A DNA stretch of 64,000 bases from Thuidium tamariscinum (lineage: Eukaryota; Streptophyta; Bryopsida; Hypnales; Thuidiaceae). The notes under the pieces are model-generated. The model had not been told where the DNA came from and made no database searches. It saw only the letters and a program-made list of their open reading frames with translations. The DNA lies in the NCBI GenBank assembly GCA_947034885.2, contig OX344753.2, positions 10,106,001 through 10,170,000 on the forward strand, written 5' to 3'. Shown here piece after piece: positions 37,790-47,739 of the stretch. How positions within the stretch are numbered: position 1 is the stretch's first letter; the number at the start of each line of letters is the position of its first letter. A program made the position numbers and the translations under genes.

Positions 37790-38865
37790 AGCCTCACATC
37801 CAACCTCTCATTATAAATCTCAATTTCTAAACTTCTTTTAACTTTGTATCTAAAAGGGTACTAACATTCAAAATCAAAGGAACTAACATTATATAGAACA
37901 ATCTCTTTGCAAGCACTCAAAGAAGTAAGTCATGAATCCTAACGTATGCACAAGACTCTCCAAATCAATAGAAAGATTCAAAATAAAAACACTTTCAAAT
38001 CAAGACCCCTACAGCCATTCCTAAGTGCCTCAAATCTAGGTTCCCATTACATGTCTCAAAGTTACTAGATTGAACAATCCCTTTTCACTCACTCCAGACG
38101 TGTCTATCGAAATTCAACAAGTTCATTGCCATGGCATGGACAATGGAATTCCAAATGCCTTGAGGTGTTTCTAGATGAAGGTTTGGGGTTTAAGGGAGAG
38201 GATTTCCTCAACAAAAATCCAAATCAATAGAAAAACACATCACAATGTCTTACAATACTAAAGAGCCTCTTGATAAAATATAGGGTTTCAGAGAAGAGAT
38301 TTTTCTCAACAAGAGCAGAGAAATTCAAGAAGACAAGGACCAACACCTAAAGTAGTCAAATTGAAGGACCCCTTTGCAAGAACTCAAAACAAGTTTGTCG
38401 ACATCCAACAAATTAATTCCTTGGAAATGCAAACAACAATCCAAATCAAGAGAACAAAACAATCACAATGTCAAAGAACATTGAGAAGCTTCTAGATCAA
38501 GGTTTTAGGGATTTGGGGGGAGAATTTTCTCAACAAGTGTAAAGAAACTCTAAGAAGACAAGGGCCAACAATTAGATAGAATGATTACTTTGCAAGCACT
38601 CAAAACATATTTGGTGACATTCAACAAATTGGTTCTCATGGAATGCATACAATGCTCCAAATCAATAGCAAAAAATAATCACAATATCAAAGCAACTTGA
38701 GGAGATTCTTGATCAAGGTCTAGAGTTCAACGAGTGACAAATTTCTACAGCAATTGTAAAGAAATTCCAAGCAAACAAGAATCAATGCCTTGAGTAATCA
38801 AATTGAACTGTCCCCTCATAAGCACTCAAAACATATTTTCCCAAATTCAATAGATCAATTCTATG
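37790..38865. repeat. Displaced copy of the GLDH intron-1 array (left part)
   Basis: Collinear with about 32,990-33,835 of the GLDH intron, including the cores near 37,898, 38,070, 38,365, 38,590 and 38,813 and the sequence between them. It carries no GLDH exon. The copy is interrupted exactly at 38,865 by the CACTA element and resumes at 40,530. Confidence 0.85.
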
Positions 38866-40529
38866 CACTACTAGAAAAACAGTGCCCAAATTAACAAAAC
38901 ATTAACAATTTTTTGTTAATTTGGATACTGTAACATCCATTTTCACAAATATTTGTTAACTGTGTCCAAATTAACAAAATTGTCTCATTTTTTTTGTTGA
39001 TTTGGATAGTACAATTACCACATCAACAAAATTTTGTTAATTTTTTTGAAATATTTTAAAATCTATTAAAATCTCTTGAAAAAGTTTAAAAATCTTCAAA
39101 ATCTTCAAAAACCTTTTAAAATCTTCAATATACAATGTAGATTTAAGAATAAAATAAGTACACATTCAATTTGGTGTTTATTAAAGTCATAAAACTTTAG
39201 GGTCAATTTTCACCTTGTAAAATTAATTTTTTCAATAAATTTTGGACTAATGAAAGTTGTAAAATTGATATATCTTTCACCTCCAACAGTTTTTTTGAGA
39301 TTTGGATCTTCCAATCAAAAGTTATGAACAAAAATCAAAGATGAGTAGAAATGGACATTCTTTTTTACATTTTTAAACACCTTCTCTGATTTTTGTCCAT
39401 ACCTTTTAATTGAAAGATCTAAATCTTAATTGGATTGTTGCAGATGAATGATATCTTCATCTTACAACTTTCATTAGGCCAAAGGTGTTTTTGAAAAGTT
39501 TATCTACTAGGATAAAATTGCCACTAAAGTCTACTGACTTTTGATGGGAAAAAAGTTAAAGAATAATATTAAAATTAAAATTATATGTCTCAATTCAAAA
39601 TTCAAATATAAGTATAATTTTAATCCTTTTGTTTCTTTATAATCCTTTGGAGTCTTAATTTTACAATGTAGATTTCGTTTTAAATTAAATTATCACAAAT
39701 CAGATTTTTGAAAAGTCAGCAGACTTTAGAGGCGATTCAGACCTAGTAAAAGAACTTTTTTGGAAAAACTTTGAAATAAAAGAAAGTTGAAAAATAAAGT
39801 CTTCTTTCACCTCCAACAATTTTTTTGAGATTTGGATCTTCTAATCAAAAGTTATGGACAAAAATCAGAGAGGGGTGGAAATGAACATTTATTTTAAAAA
39901 TTTTCAAACTCCCTCTCTGATTTTTGTCGATAAATTTTGATTGGAAGATCCAAATCTCAAAAAAATTGTTGGAGGTGAAAGAAGACTTTATTTCTCAACT
40001 TTCTTTAGTTCAAAGCTTTTCCAAAAAAGTTCTTTTAATAGGTCTGAATTTCCCCTAAAGTCTGCTGACTTTAAAAATGAATTGAAAAAACCCCGAAAGA
40101 ACTATCTAAATACATTTCTACTTCACCAACAATCACACATCTTGAGTGCTTGGTGCCTTAACAAGAGCCTTGGCCTCCAACCATGAGGTCGCGGGTTCAA
40201 ACCCCGATGGCCTCATGTCCTCAATAGTTGCCATGTGGCAATTGGATAGGTTGCCACGCGATTGATGGCCATGTGGCACCTCCCTAGAGGTCGGAAAAAT
40301 TTAAGGATTTTTAAAAATATATTTCAAAAAAAGGTCCAAATTAATCAAAAAAATCAACACTTTTTTGTTAGAAAATGAACGCTTTCTTGTTAAAATTTGA
40401 CATTTTTTGTTAAAAAATCAACACTTTTGTGTTCAAAAGTACCCAAATTAACACGTTCAAATCAACAAAAAAAATCAACACTTTTGTGTTAAGTTTTATT
40501 AATTTGGTCACTGTTTTTTTCTACTAGTG
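38866..40529. mobile_element. Non-autonomous CACTA-type transposon with serial long hairpins
   Basis: Termini are CACTACTAGAAAAACAGTG and its inverted match ending CTACTAGTG. The 3-bp duplication ATG lies at 38,863-38,865 and 40,530-40,532. Subterminal copies of AAATCAACACTTTTTTGTT and variants occur near both ends, like transposase-binding repeats of CACTA elements. Inside, two long inverted repeats follow one another: about 39,180-39,540 and 39,715-40,070, the second with arms of about 170 bp. A tRNA-like module lies at 40,141-40,210. No transposase frame exists in 1,664 bp. The uninterrupted target is readable at about 33,835 in GLDH intron 1. Confidence 0.9.
40141..40212 (+). other. tRNA-like module within the CACTA element
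   Basis: A B-box-like T arm, GCGGGTTCAAACCCCGA, lies at 40,191-40,207. It is preceded by a potential anticodon-arm stem (GGCCTC/GAGGTC) and a weak A box near 40,151. The loop does not give a sensible anticodon with U33, so this is not a working tRNA. A homologous module lies at the same relative place in the element at 60,803-63,469. Both are followed by GCCAYGTGGCA palindromes. Confidence 0.6.
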
Positions 40530-40705
40530 ATGGTATGCAATGGGAATGTCAAACAACATTAAGGAGCTATTTGATAAAGATTTAGGATCACTTTTAAAAC
40601 TTGTATTTTTTCAGTGAAAAATTTTAGATGACATCAAATGTAGCAACTCATGTTTGAATATGAACATTAATGTTCACAATAACACCAAGATGTTATGGTG
40701 AACAT
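40530..40705. repeat. Array remnant plus left part of a second CACTA element, duplicate of 42,290-42,450
   Basis: 40,533-40,590 continues the GLDH-intron copy. From about 40,591 the sequence matches the left part of the element at 42,332 (TTTTAGATGACATC, ATTAATGTTCACAATAACA). The first five bases are altered, and the match ends near 40,705. This is best read as a duplicated, truncated insertion. Confidence 0.65.
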
Positions 40706-41890
40706 TAATTGAGGGCTACTAATCAAAATGTGATTGGAATGAAAGCAAGCATTCAAGAACAAGGGATTGAAGAACAATGAAAAGGTCATTGTGTTGTAGA
40801 ACAATATCATCCATCTTGATCCTTTTTTTTCAACAACATCGCCTCTATGTAATTGATTTGTTCTTGATCACCTTATTGACAAAGACCAAGACGAAGGCAA
40901 TAAAAGGAATTCACATAGTTATGGCATGGAAAGGGTTTCTATTGGAGTGCGTAGCCACTTTTGTTGTTTGCCTTTGCTCTGAGTTGATTAGGCTTATCTT
41001 TTTGGACTATTCACAAAATTAACTACAATCACTCTTTGTAGTGAAGAGAAAGAGTCCATCTACATAAGTATGCATGTACTAACAATTGTTGTATTGCTAA
41101 AATAATGAAATGAAACATGAAATTGGAATGACAAAAAACAAATGACTTTTCATTGGCAGTCAATTGATTAGAAATTAATAGAGAAATAACCACCAACCTT
41201 TGCAAGTTATCTACAACAACAATAAAACATATCATCTGGAAGAGAGTTGACTAGAGAAATTAGGTAGTTTGAAACTATTTTTTAATGTTTGCTCCACCAA
41301 GACTACATTCCTACTCTCCTTAGGTTGAAGCAACACTATCAATTGACAGAAATTGATTGGAACTCAAATACATTCAATTAAGACAAAATTGAATGTTTAT
41401 TGCATCCATTCTTGAAGAAACTATCAAAAGCAAGTAGATGGCTGGTAATTCGAAAATTGAGAAAGAATTTTAAAACAAAAAAATTGAACCCTTCATATTG
41501 TGTACTCATGGTTATTAGAGGGTTGAAGATGTAGTATCTAGATTTCTTGAATCCCGTGGTCTTGAATTCTAAATTTTTGAAGTTGAAACTCTACATTGGA
41601 AACTTTCAATCTTATGTATGAATTCAAAACCTTGTCAATTCTAAAGAGACTAGTTTCACGACCTAAACTTCTGTGAACTATAAGGTTTGTAAATCATATC
41701 TACTAAAGATCCTAGTAGGTTTTACTACTTGATTAGGGAGGCTTGAATTTAAACCCTTAGAAAAAAAATTGTTACATTCAAGAATTGTTGATACATACTA
41801 AAGACAAAAAGCAAGAAATTGATGTAAAGTAAAGCTTGAAAGACAAAGTATAAGGAGAGAAGAAAATACCTAACAAACTAGAGATTTGAT
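40706..41890. other. Spacer, no gene recognised
   Basis: The part near 40,720-40,910 is distantly similar to about 43,985-44,150 (ATGTGATTGG, AATATCATCCATC, GACAAAGACCAAGA-type landmarks), so it belongs to a repeat. Nothing else is recognised. Confidence 0.4.
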
Positions 41891-41891
41891 T

Positions 41892-42012
41892 GTCACAACT
41901 TCTATTGTTATTACCACAATTCATGTCGTTATTACCATAGCTCATGTCGTTATTGCTGCAACTTCTAATATTATTGCCACAGCTTATCATCGTCGCACCA
42001 ACTAATCGTTGC
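41892..42012. repeat. 21-bp tandem repeat, five diverged units
   Basis: Units such as ACCACAATTCATGTCGTTATT recur with a 21-bp period. Because 21 is a multiple of three, the minus strand reads as a seven-residue repeat of the (S/N)(C/Y)GNN(D/N)(M/R) type within a 78-codon frame. I see no evidence that it is a gene. Confidence 0.7.
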
Positions 42013-42331
42013 AACTTTTGCTACTTCAACTGCAACTCTCTGATTTGATCCAACCCCTTTGTGAATACACCACTCTACCTACTCCTAATATTCCAATCTA
42101 AACTCCGCCTTCCATTCACGGTCCACCACCGTATGCCACATAGACATTCTTAGGGAAAACAAAAGGCTTTGAAGGTATTGTCACAATCCCTATTAGGTGT
42201 TATTATCCCTACTTGTTAACTGTTAGCAATAATTTCACATGAGTACAATCCATAGTTTGGAATGAATAATCTTCACATTTGAAGAAAGGTAAATAACAAC
42301 ATTCAGGAGCTCCTTGATAAAGATTTAGGGT

Positions 42332-43202
42332 CACTATAAGAAATCATGTTTTAGGTGACAAATTTTAGATGACATCTAATGTAACAATCCATCTTTGAAT
42401 GTCAACATTAATGTTCACAATAACATCAAGATTTTATGGCAAACATTAATCCTAGAGTGTCTTGAATCATATCCAGAATTGATGATTTGGGAAAAATCAT
42501 TATAAAGTACTATTTGGAAGAATATTTTGGAATTGTAATACAAACAAAAATTGTAAATTGTGAATTTTAGATTCCATCCATATGGTTAGATTCCCCAATG
42601 CTTTGACCAATATTTTTCTATAGATTCTGAAAGAAAAATTTCAAAATTCCTTCAAAATTCAATTACAAGCAAAATATTATCATTTTTCAAGTAAAACTTG
42701 TTGGAGTGGGTTTGAAATGAGCTTCTCTTCACATGGTGATTTTTTAAAAAAAAATTGTTCTTTAATTCTATAACCTCATTTTTGCAAATTTGGTTTTGAA
42801 CTATAGTCAACACAAATCAACCACTTGACATACTTCCACATTTGTAATTTTAGAAAATTATATACTTTAGAAATACCAAATCCAACCCTTGGATAGAACA
42901 AAAACTTCATAAAGGATTCCTCAAAATTAGGATGACTTCCATCCAAGCAGTAACGAGATAGAAAAATAATTTTGAATCTGTTCATCGTCTAGAAATTGGA
43001 CGTTGGCACGCTCTAGGGTTAAGTGAGAAATTTTAAGTGATATTCAATTCAACAACTCTTGTGTTTATGTCAATAATAATATCCACTATAACATGAAGTC
43101 ATTAAGGTATTATGGTGGACATTGTTATTGATATAAAAACATAAGTTGTTACACTGGATGTCATTGAAAATTCGTCAATAGAAACACAAGTTTTTTGTAG
43201 TG
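42332..43202. mobile_element. Non-autonomous CACTA-type transposon, 871 bp
   Basis: It begins CACTATAAGAAATC and ends TTTTTTGTAGTG, matching the common plant CACTACAAGAAA terminus. GGT is duplicated at 42,329-42,331 and 43,203-43,205. Subterminal inverted sequences are evident: the motifs near 42,360-42,450 (GATGACATCTAATGTAACA and the ATTAATGTTC region) recur inverted at about 43,090-43,190. No coding capacity. The empty site (AAGATTTAAGGTTCAAGAG) is preserved near 33,880 in the GLDH intron. Confidence 0.85.
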
Positions 43203-43270
43203 GGTTCAAGAGTTTGAACACCAATCATTCATGACATGTTTGGGAAAAATGATTGCAAAAGGGTTGTTTA

Positions 43271-43878
43271 GTAGAATCCATCGACTCTCAACTCCAAGCC
43301 CCTCATTGGTACGCCACCAACTAGTGCATTCTTCATGGTAGCCAAGTGATTATCAATGGTCGTGTTGTCTTCAACATCGAGGTCATCCCTTTAGTAGCTA
43401 AGGACCCCATTTAAAGTAGGTACACCCAAAAAATCCACTTATTCATATTGTGCCTAGTTACCATGATTAGCTAGTCCAAATTTTTATACAATTTTGTTGG
43501 CAAGTGAAAGCATGTTCCAATGCACCAAAGAATGCAGGATTTGGATACTGTATGCAAAAGTTATTAACAGTCAAAGGCAGTTTTTGAAAGTGTCATCTAT
43601 AGTCTGTGAATATGACTGATTTTGGAAATGTATGTGCACTGCAAATGGCACTTCTAGGAATAGGGCACTTTTGGGTGTACCTACCTTAATTCCCTTTCTT
43701 TAATGCCACCAATGATGTTGAGAACTACAACCTCTACCCATTCATGCACCTCTTTTCGGATGGCATGTTCTTCATCTTTGCCAACCACGACTCAATCACC
43801 TACAACTACATGACTAACATGGTGGTGCAGACATTTCCGAGGATCTCTAGGATTACCCATCTGCAGGAAGCTCTATAA
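43271..43878 (+). pseudogene. Glyoxal oxidase-like (GLOX) pseudogene, split by a MITE
   Basis: Two fragments of a plant aldehyde/glyoxal oxidase of the galactose-oxidase fold remain. The first (43,271-43,416) reads LQAPHWYATN, a stop, then CILHGSQVIINGRVVFN, matching the family's WYATN...LPDG...GGR region. The second (43,690-43,878) reads NATNDVENYNLYPFMHLFSD and FIFANHDSITYNYMTNMVV, the very characteristic NNLYPF...DG.LFIFAN block. There is an in-frame TAG after WYATN and a frameshift before NATND, and most of the gene is missing. The MITE at 43,415-43,686 sits between the pieces. It is not functional. Confidence 0.8.
43415..43686 (-). mobile_element. PIF/Harbinger-like MITE, copy 2, inside the GLOX pseudogene
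   Basis: 272 bp with terminal repeats AGTAGGTACACCCAAAA and AGGTAGGTACACCCAAAA (the second in reverse complement). It is flanked by TAA at 43,412-43,414 and 43,687-43,689; in element orientation this is TTA, the same as copy 1 at 18,611. A TTAA reading is also possible from the sequence alone. Non-coding. Confidence 0.75.
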
Positions 43879-43989
43879 TGTTGCCTTTGCTAACTGTGAA
43901 TCAATTTTCAATGGTAGATGTGCTGATTTATAGAGGTACGCAATATAAGGGATCGGAATGTAATACATGTGCTGATTTGTGGAGGTGTG

Positions 43990-44265
43990 TAGTATTAAGG
44001 ATTAGAATGTGATTGGAGTGATCAAGTGTAAGGATTTACAATAAAAATGGGAAACATCACTCTGTCATAGAATCATATCATCCATCACAAAAGGTCCATC
44101 CACCCCTCCTCACTAAGGGCTTTCTTGACAATACCAAGATTGCAACCAAAATGTAAATAAAAGTAATTTTTTAATTTTTTAGAACCAAAAATAACTTAAA
44201 AATCTGTAACTTTCACACCATTGGTTGGAATGCCACGAAACAAAGCCCATGCACCCCTCCAAAAT
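43990..44265. repeat. Dispersed repeat, copy 2
   Basis: 44,150-44,262 matches the families at 8,810 and 58,345 (AATAACTTAAAAATCTGTAA; GGAATGCCACGAAACAAAGC). The upstream part (43,985-44,150) matches 40,720-40,910 distantly. It supplies an uninterrupted version of the site occupied by the MITE at 58,429. Confidence 0.6.
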
Positions 44266-44529
44266 GACAAAATCCATAAAGAAACACGATTGCATAAATT
44301 CAGTCACTTTCCCTCCGTGTAGCATTTCCGCAAGAAATTCGTGCAAGAACCATCACCCCTTTGCAGATTTCAATTTCTTTTATTAGTAGTGAATTGATCC
44401 TGTTTCTGATTTCAACGCAATCTACTAACAAGAGTGTGCTTCTACCAAAAAGGTTGCAGCATATAAGTAGTTTCGATGCTTCTATCAGGGTACACATAAT
44501 TAGAAGGTTCCGATGCTTTCATTAAGGTT

Positions 44530-45063
44530 TCAAGGTCCATGATCTTCAGAGCTTCGATCCCTCCCGTGTGGGAACAGTTGGGATGCGTTCAGTGGCAGCC
44601 ACGGCTGGTAAAACGCCCAGAGCTGCTGATTTGCTACAATGTTGCTCCCATTGTTGTCAGGGCTCTCGTTGTTGTAGCTTTGCAGCTCCACGTAGAAGCC
44701 GTCCGGCGTGACTTTGTAGTTGCAAGGCCCAGTCACGGAGCAGGGTGGTCGCGTGTCGTAGTAGCTCCCCTTCCACGCCTGGAACTTCTGCGTGAACGTC
44801 TTCCAGAAGAACTCGCAAGAATAGAGCGTCATGCCGAAGATGTTCGGGCTAAACGACCACGAGTAGTTTGCCCCCGGCATAACTGGATACGCGCCCAGAT
44901 CGGAGTCCTTGGACTCGCAATGCACCAGAATGGGGTCCAGCCCAGCATTCAAAATGTGCACAGAAGCTCCGGAGGAGTAGTCGCAACTCACTGGGGGCGT
45001 TTTGGCCATAGCGATGGTGGTCAGCACCACCACGAGCAGTCGAAATCCAAGCCCGGGCTCCAT
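44530..45063 (-). CDS. Plant self-incompatibility S1-like (SPH family) secreted protein
   Basis: A single-exon frame of 177 residues from ATG to TGA. Residues 1-20 (MEPGLGFRLLVVVLTTIAMA) are a signal peptide. The mature part shows the family pattern: VHILNAG, then LVHCESKDSDLGAYPVMPG, YSWSFSPNIFGMTLYSCEFF and an F.AW segment. Cysteines lie at 27, 49, 83, 108 and 114; Asn-X-Ser sites at NYS, NES, NGS and NAS suggest glycosylation. The founder of this family (PF05938) determines self-incompatibility in poppy stigmas, but most members in other plants have no known role, so only a small secreted signalling or defence protein can be inferred. The C-terminal tail (about 135-177) is longer than usual. 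It lies divergent from the LEA_3-like gene. Confidence 0.88.
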   Translation of the reverse strand: MEPGLGFRLLVVVLTTIAMAKTPPVSCDYSSGASVHILNAGLDPILVHCESKDSDLGAYPVMPGANYSWSFSPNIFGMTLYSCEFFWKTFTQKFQAWKGSYYDTRPPCSVTGPCNYKVTPDGFYVELQSYNNESPDNNGSNIVANQQLWAFYQPWLPLNASQLFPHGRDRSSEDHGP

Positions 45064-45957
45064 AGCTCCTGAAAACAAGCTCCAATTCTCGAGAAGGTAA
45101 CATTTCTGGCCCTTATTCAAGAATTGGATCGTGATTTGAGAGTTTAGGGTGTCCAGTTTCTTCACGTTGCGGAAGTCCGAGGAGAATGTGATCGCAAGCT
45201 GGGCATACGCGTGGGTTCCCATGCAGGCATCCTCTCTTGCTGCTCTCTATACCATGTACCATCAGCGGCATAAATGCGGCATTACTGGAAACTCTCTGGA
45301 GATTCTGGATTTCAGAGGCACCATGAGCACCATGAGAATTTCTGCAAGGCGGAATCAACCTCTACGAGACCCAAATTGACCTTCCTGATTTTGTTTGCAC
45401 TTTTGAGTGGGGATCATATGTGGCCTATTTTTGTTCAAATTTCCTCTCTTTAAACAACAACTGCAATGCTCTTCACGGACTCTAGCAATGTAACATTTGG
45501 TCCCATTTGAACTCTATTACCGTATTTTCACAGAATGATAAATTTAATTTGCCAATCTTTACCCATGGTCCTGAACCAGCTGCTCTTGAGTACTGGATCC
45601 CTCTTGATGAGCCACTAACGTGAATGCTCCTCTGTCGTTGGTCTCGTGAAGGCCAACTGATTCATGTGGTTGTGGCAGCTCCAGAACCACGTCTTTGTAC
45701 CTTGGAAATCGGCCCCATGTACTGATCACAAAAAAAGCATGCTGGATGCAATCAACATGGGTTGTTCATGAACTGGCCAACGTTTTACCTCATTTCATTC
45801 ACAATGCACAACCTTCTCCGAATTGACTACCGTAGGTGAGCTTCTGATCTCATTCATGTTGGGATCCAAGAGTCACGCCCTTCCGAAGTCGAGAGCTCTG
45901 CAGAATGAAGACACAGTTCACAACATGAATTGAATCAAAGGGCGGATCAGGGCTTAA
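45064..45957. promoter_or_regulatory. Shared divergent intergenic region
   Basis: About 0.9 kb separates the start codons of the S1-like gene (-) and the LEA_3-like gene (+), so it probably holds both promoters. Open frames in it have no recognisable motif. No repeat is evident. Confidence 0.4.
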
Positions 45958-47343
45958 ATGCAAATGGCGGAAAAGTTGAGGATACTAAGAAGCGCTGGGA
46001 GTCTGACGCAGCAACACCAGAGGCTGGTGCAAACCCTAAGTCACCCATGGTTTTACTCACAGGAAACGACTTTCAACCCTAAGTGCGCACCGCTAAGGTA
46101 TGTGAACCTCAAAACAGTCACCATCCGAAATGCTACACCTGCATCACATTTGGCACTGAAAGCCATGTGCATTGGATCCACAAATGTCACACTTTTCACA
46201 AGATTTCAATACAAAGTGAAGAGTATTCTAAATCTACCAATGAAAGTTGAAGCATTTCAATTCTTGTTTTCAAGGATGTTTAATGAAGGTAATCTAGTGC
46301 CACCAGTGATTTCAATTTTGAAAATCCATATTTTGAAAGTATTTAAGCATATCAAAATTCATTCAATGCACACTAAAAGTGATTTGCTAAAACTGAAGTG
46401 AAAGTTCAATCCGTACTCTCATTCAGATGGCGGAATCAGCAAACCTGTCGCATTCAAGGTAGATTACCATACTCTTGTAAGACTGTCCATGACGCTCTCG
46501 TGCACACTACAGCTTCTGAGACCTGAGATTATGTCTGCATACGAATCCATTCGATACACCGTAATTTGCTACCACTGAAGTAAAATTTCAATCCAAATCC
46601 TCGTTCAAAAGTAGTGTAAACAACAAACGAGTCGCATTTAAAGTAGCTTACCCTCATCCTTTGAGCCAGTTCATCATACGCCGGAGCACAATTAAGGGTT
46701 TTAAGAAACCTGAAATCCTGTTTGGAAGCACCGCAACAGTGACTTCCTACCACTGAAGTAAAATTCCAACCCATGACCACGTTAAAAAATGGTGGAATCA
46801 GCAGACTTGTTGCATTTAGGGTTAGCTTACCCTAATCCTGTCAGTCAGTTCATCATCCTCAAGGGAACATTGTAGGGTTTCAGAGACCAAGCATTATCTA
46901 TCTTTACATACGAAATTCATTCCATGTACCGTGACATCGAATATTCCAGAAGTAGAGCCCGTGGCATGAGCACCAACACGAAGTCGGGATGGAATCCAAC
47001 GAAAGGAGGGAGCGAGAAGGAGAGCTCGGCCCACGCCCACGGCGACAAATGGCGAAAGGACTTTCTGGAGAAACAAACGGACCCTCGGAAAAAGTTTGCG
47101 AATGTGAAGGCGGCGCCAGTCCTCAAGAACGAGTCCTGGTGGACGCCGGACCCCCTGACGGGCGTCTATGTGCCGGAGTACTACCACGGCTACGTGACCA
47201 CGGCGCCTCGGGCCACCAGGAAGAAGGTCTCAGGCCTCGGGGCTTCGTATGAGCGCAGCGGGACTGATCTGGATCAGAGTCAAGGGCCTTGGTTCGACAA
47301 TATGGAGGAGCTGCCTGACATGGAACGCCACAAGAAAAAATAA
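45958..47343 (+). CDS. LEA_3-like (late embryogenesis abundant) protein, probably mitochondrial (2 exons)
   Basis: Exon 2 (46,950-47,343) encodes a hydrophilic, Lys-rich protein with the LEA_3/SAG21-type signature WWTPDPLTGVYVPE and a C-terminal tail ending ELPDMERHKKK. Exon 1 (45,958-46,097) is inferred. It supplies an Arg-rich presequence (MAEKLRILRSAGSLTQQHQR from the second ATG at 45,964, which has the better ATGGCG context) and ends at a strong GTATGT donor. Its phase joins cleanly to the acceptor ATTCCAG|AAG, giving LRSRARGMSTNTK and a total of 175 residues. Group-3 LEA proteins of this type are commonly targeted to mitochondria and induced by stress. Without exon 1, translation could start only at ATGs inside the intron end (46,924) or at 46,968. 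The intron contains a triplicated segment. Confidence 0.65.
46383..46930. repeat. Triplicated ~180-bp segment inside the LEA_3-like intron
   Basis: Three units are anchored by CTGAAGTRAAA at 46,393, 46,575 and 46,753 (periods 182 and 178). They share a GTCGCATT or GTTGCATT core, TTAGGGTTAGCTTACC-type stretches and a CATACGAA...CATTC end. The array runs up to the last 20 bp of the intron, so copies of the acceptor region may also be present. Confidence 0.75.
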
Positions 47344-47735
47344 CAGGAAATATAAGGTCTCCCTTCACCATACAGTAAGGGAGAGGTTCCATTCACTGTA
47401 AGGTACTGTACAGGTGAACTTTGAACCTTTTCGCACAACAATTTACAAACTTGCACCAGCTTTAACTTGCGAAAAAAGAAAGGTCAAAAGATCAAGTGTT
47501 TTCACAGTTAGCTCAATTCAAAGTTCCCCTGTATAGTCAATGGAGTCTCTGATGTACTGTATGGTTCATGAGTTATGGAGCCTCTACCTTAACTGCACTT
47601 CACATTTCTGCACACTTTTAATAGTCATGGAACTGATTGCATTGTTGTTGACTAATTTTCCCTCATCACAGCTACAAGAGGTCTTACAGATTCAAATGGC
47701 TCATACTGCCTCTATTTAGAAGAAGCAGGGTTAAT
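47344..47735. other. 3' flank of the LEA_3-like gene
   Basis: Probable 3' UTR and spacer; nothing recognised. Confidence 0.35.
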
Positions 47736-47739
47736 AAGT

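Noticed and set aside
40141-40212. Functional tRNA gene
   Set aside because: The T arm is good, but the anticodon loop lacks U33 and a sensible anticodon, and the acceptor stem does not pair.
44539-45072. 177-codon open frame on the plus strand opposite the S1-like gene
   Set aside because: It is a shadow of the minus-strand gene, whose signal peptide and conserved S1 motifs are clear. The plus-strand translation matches nothing.
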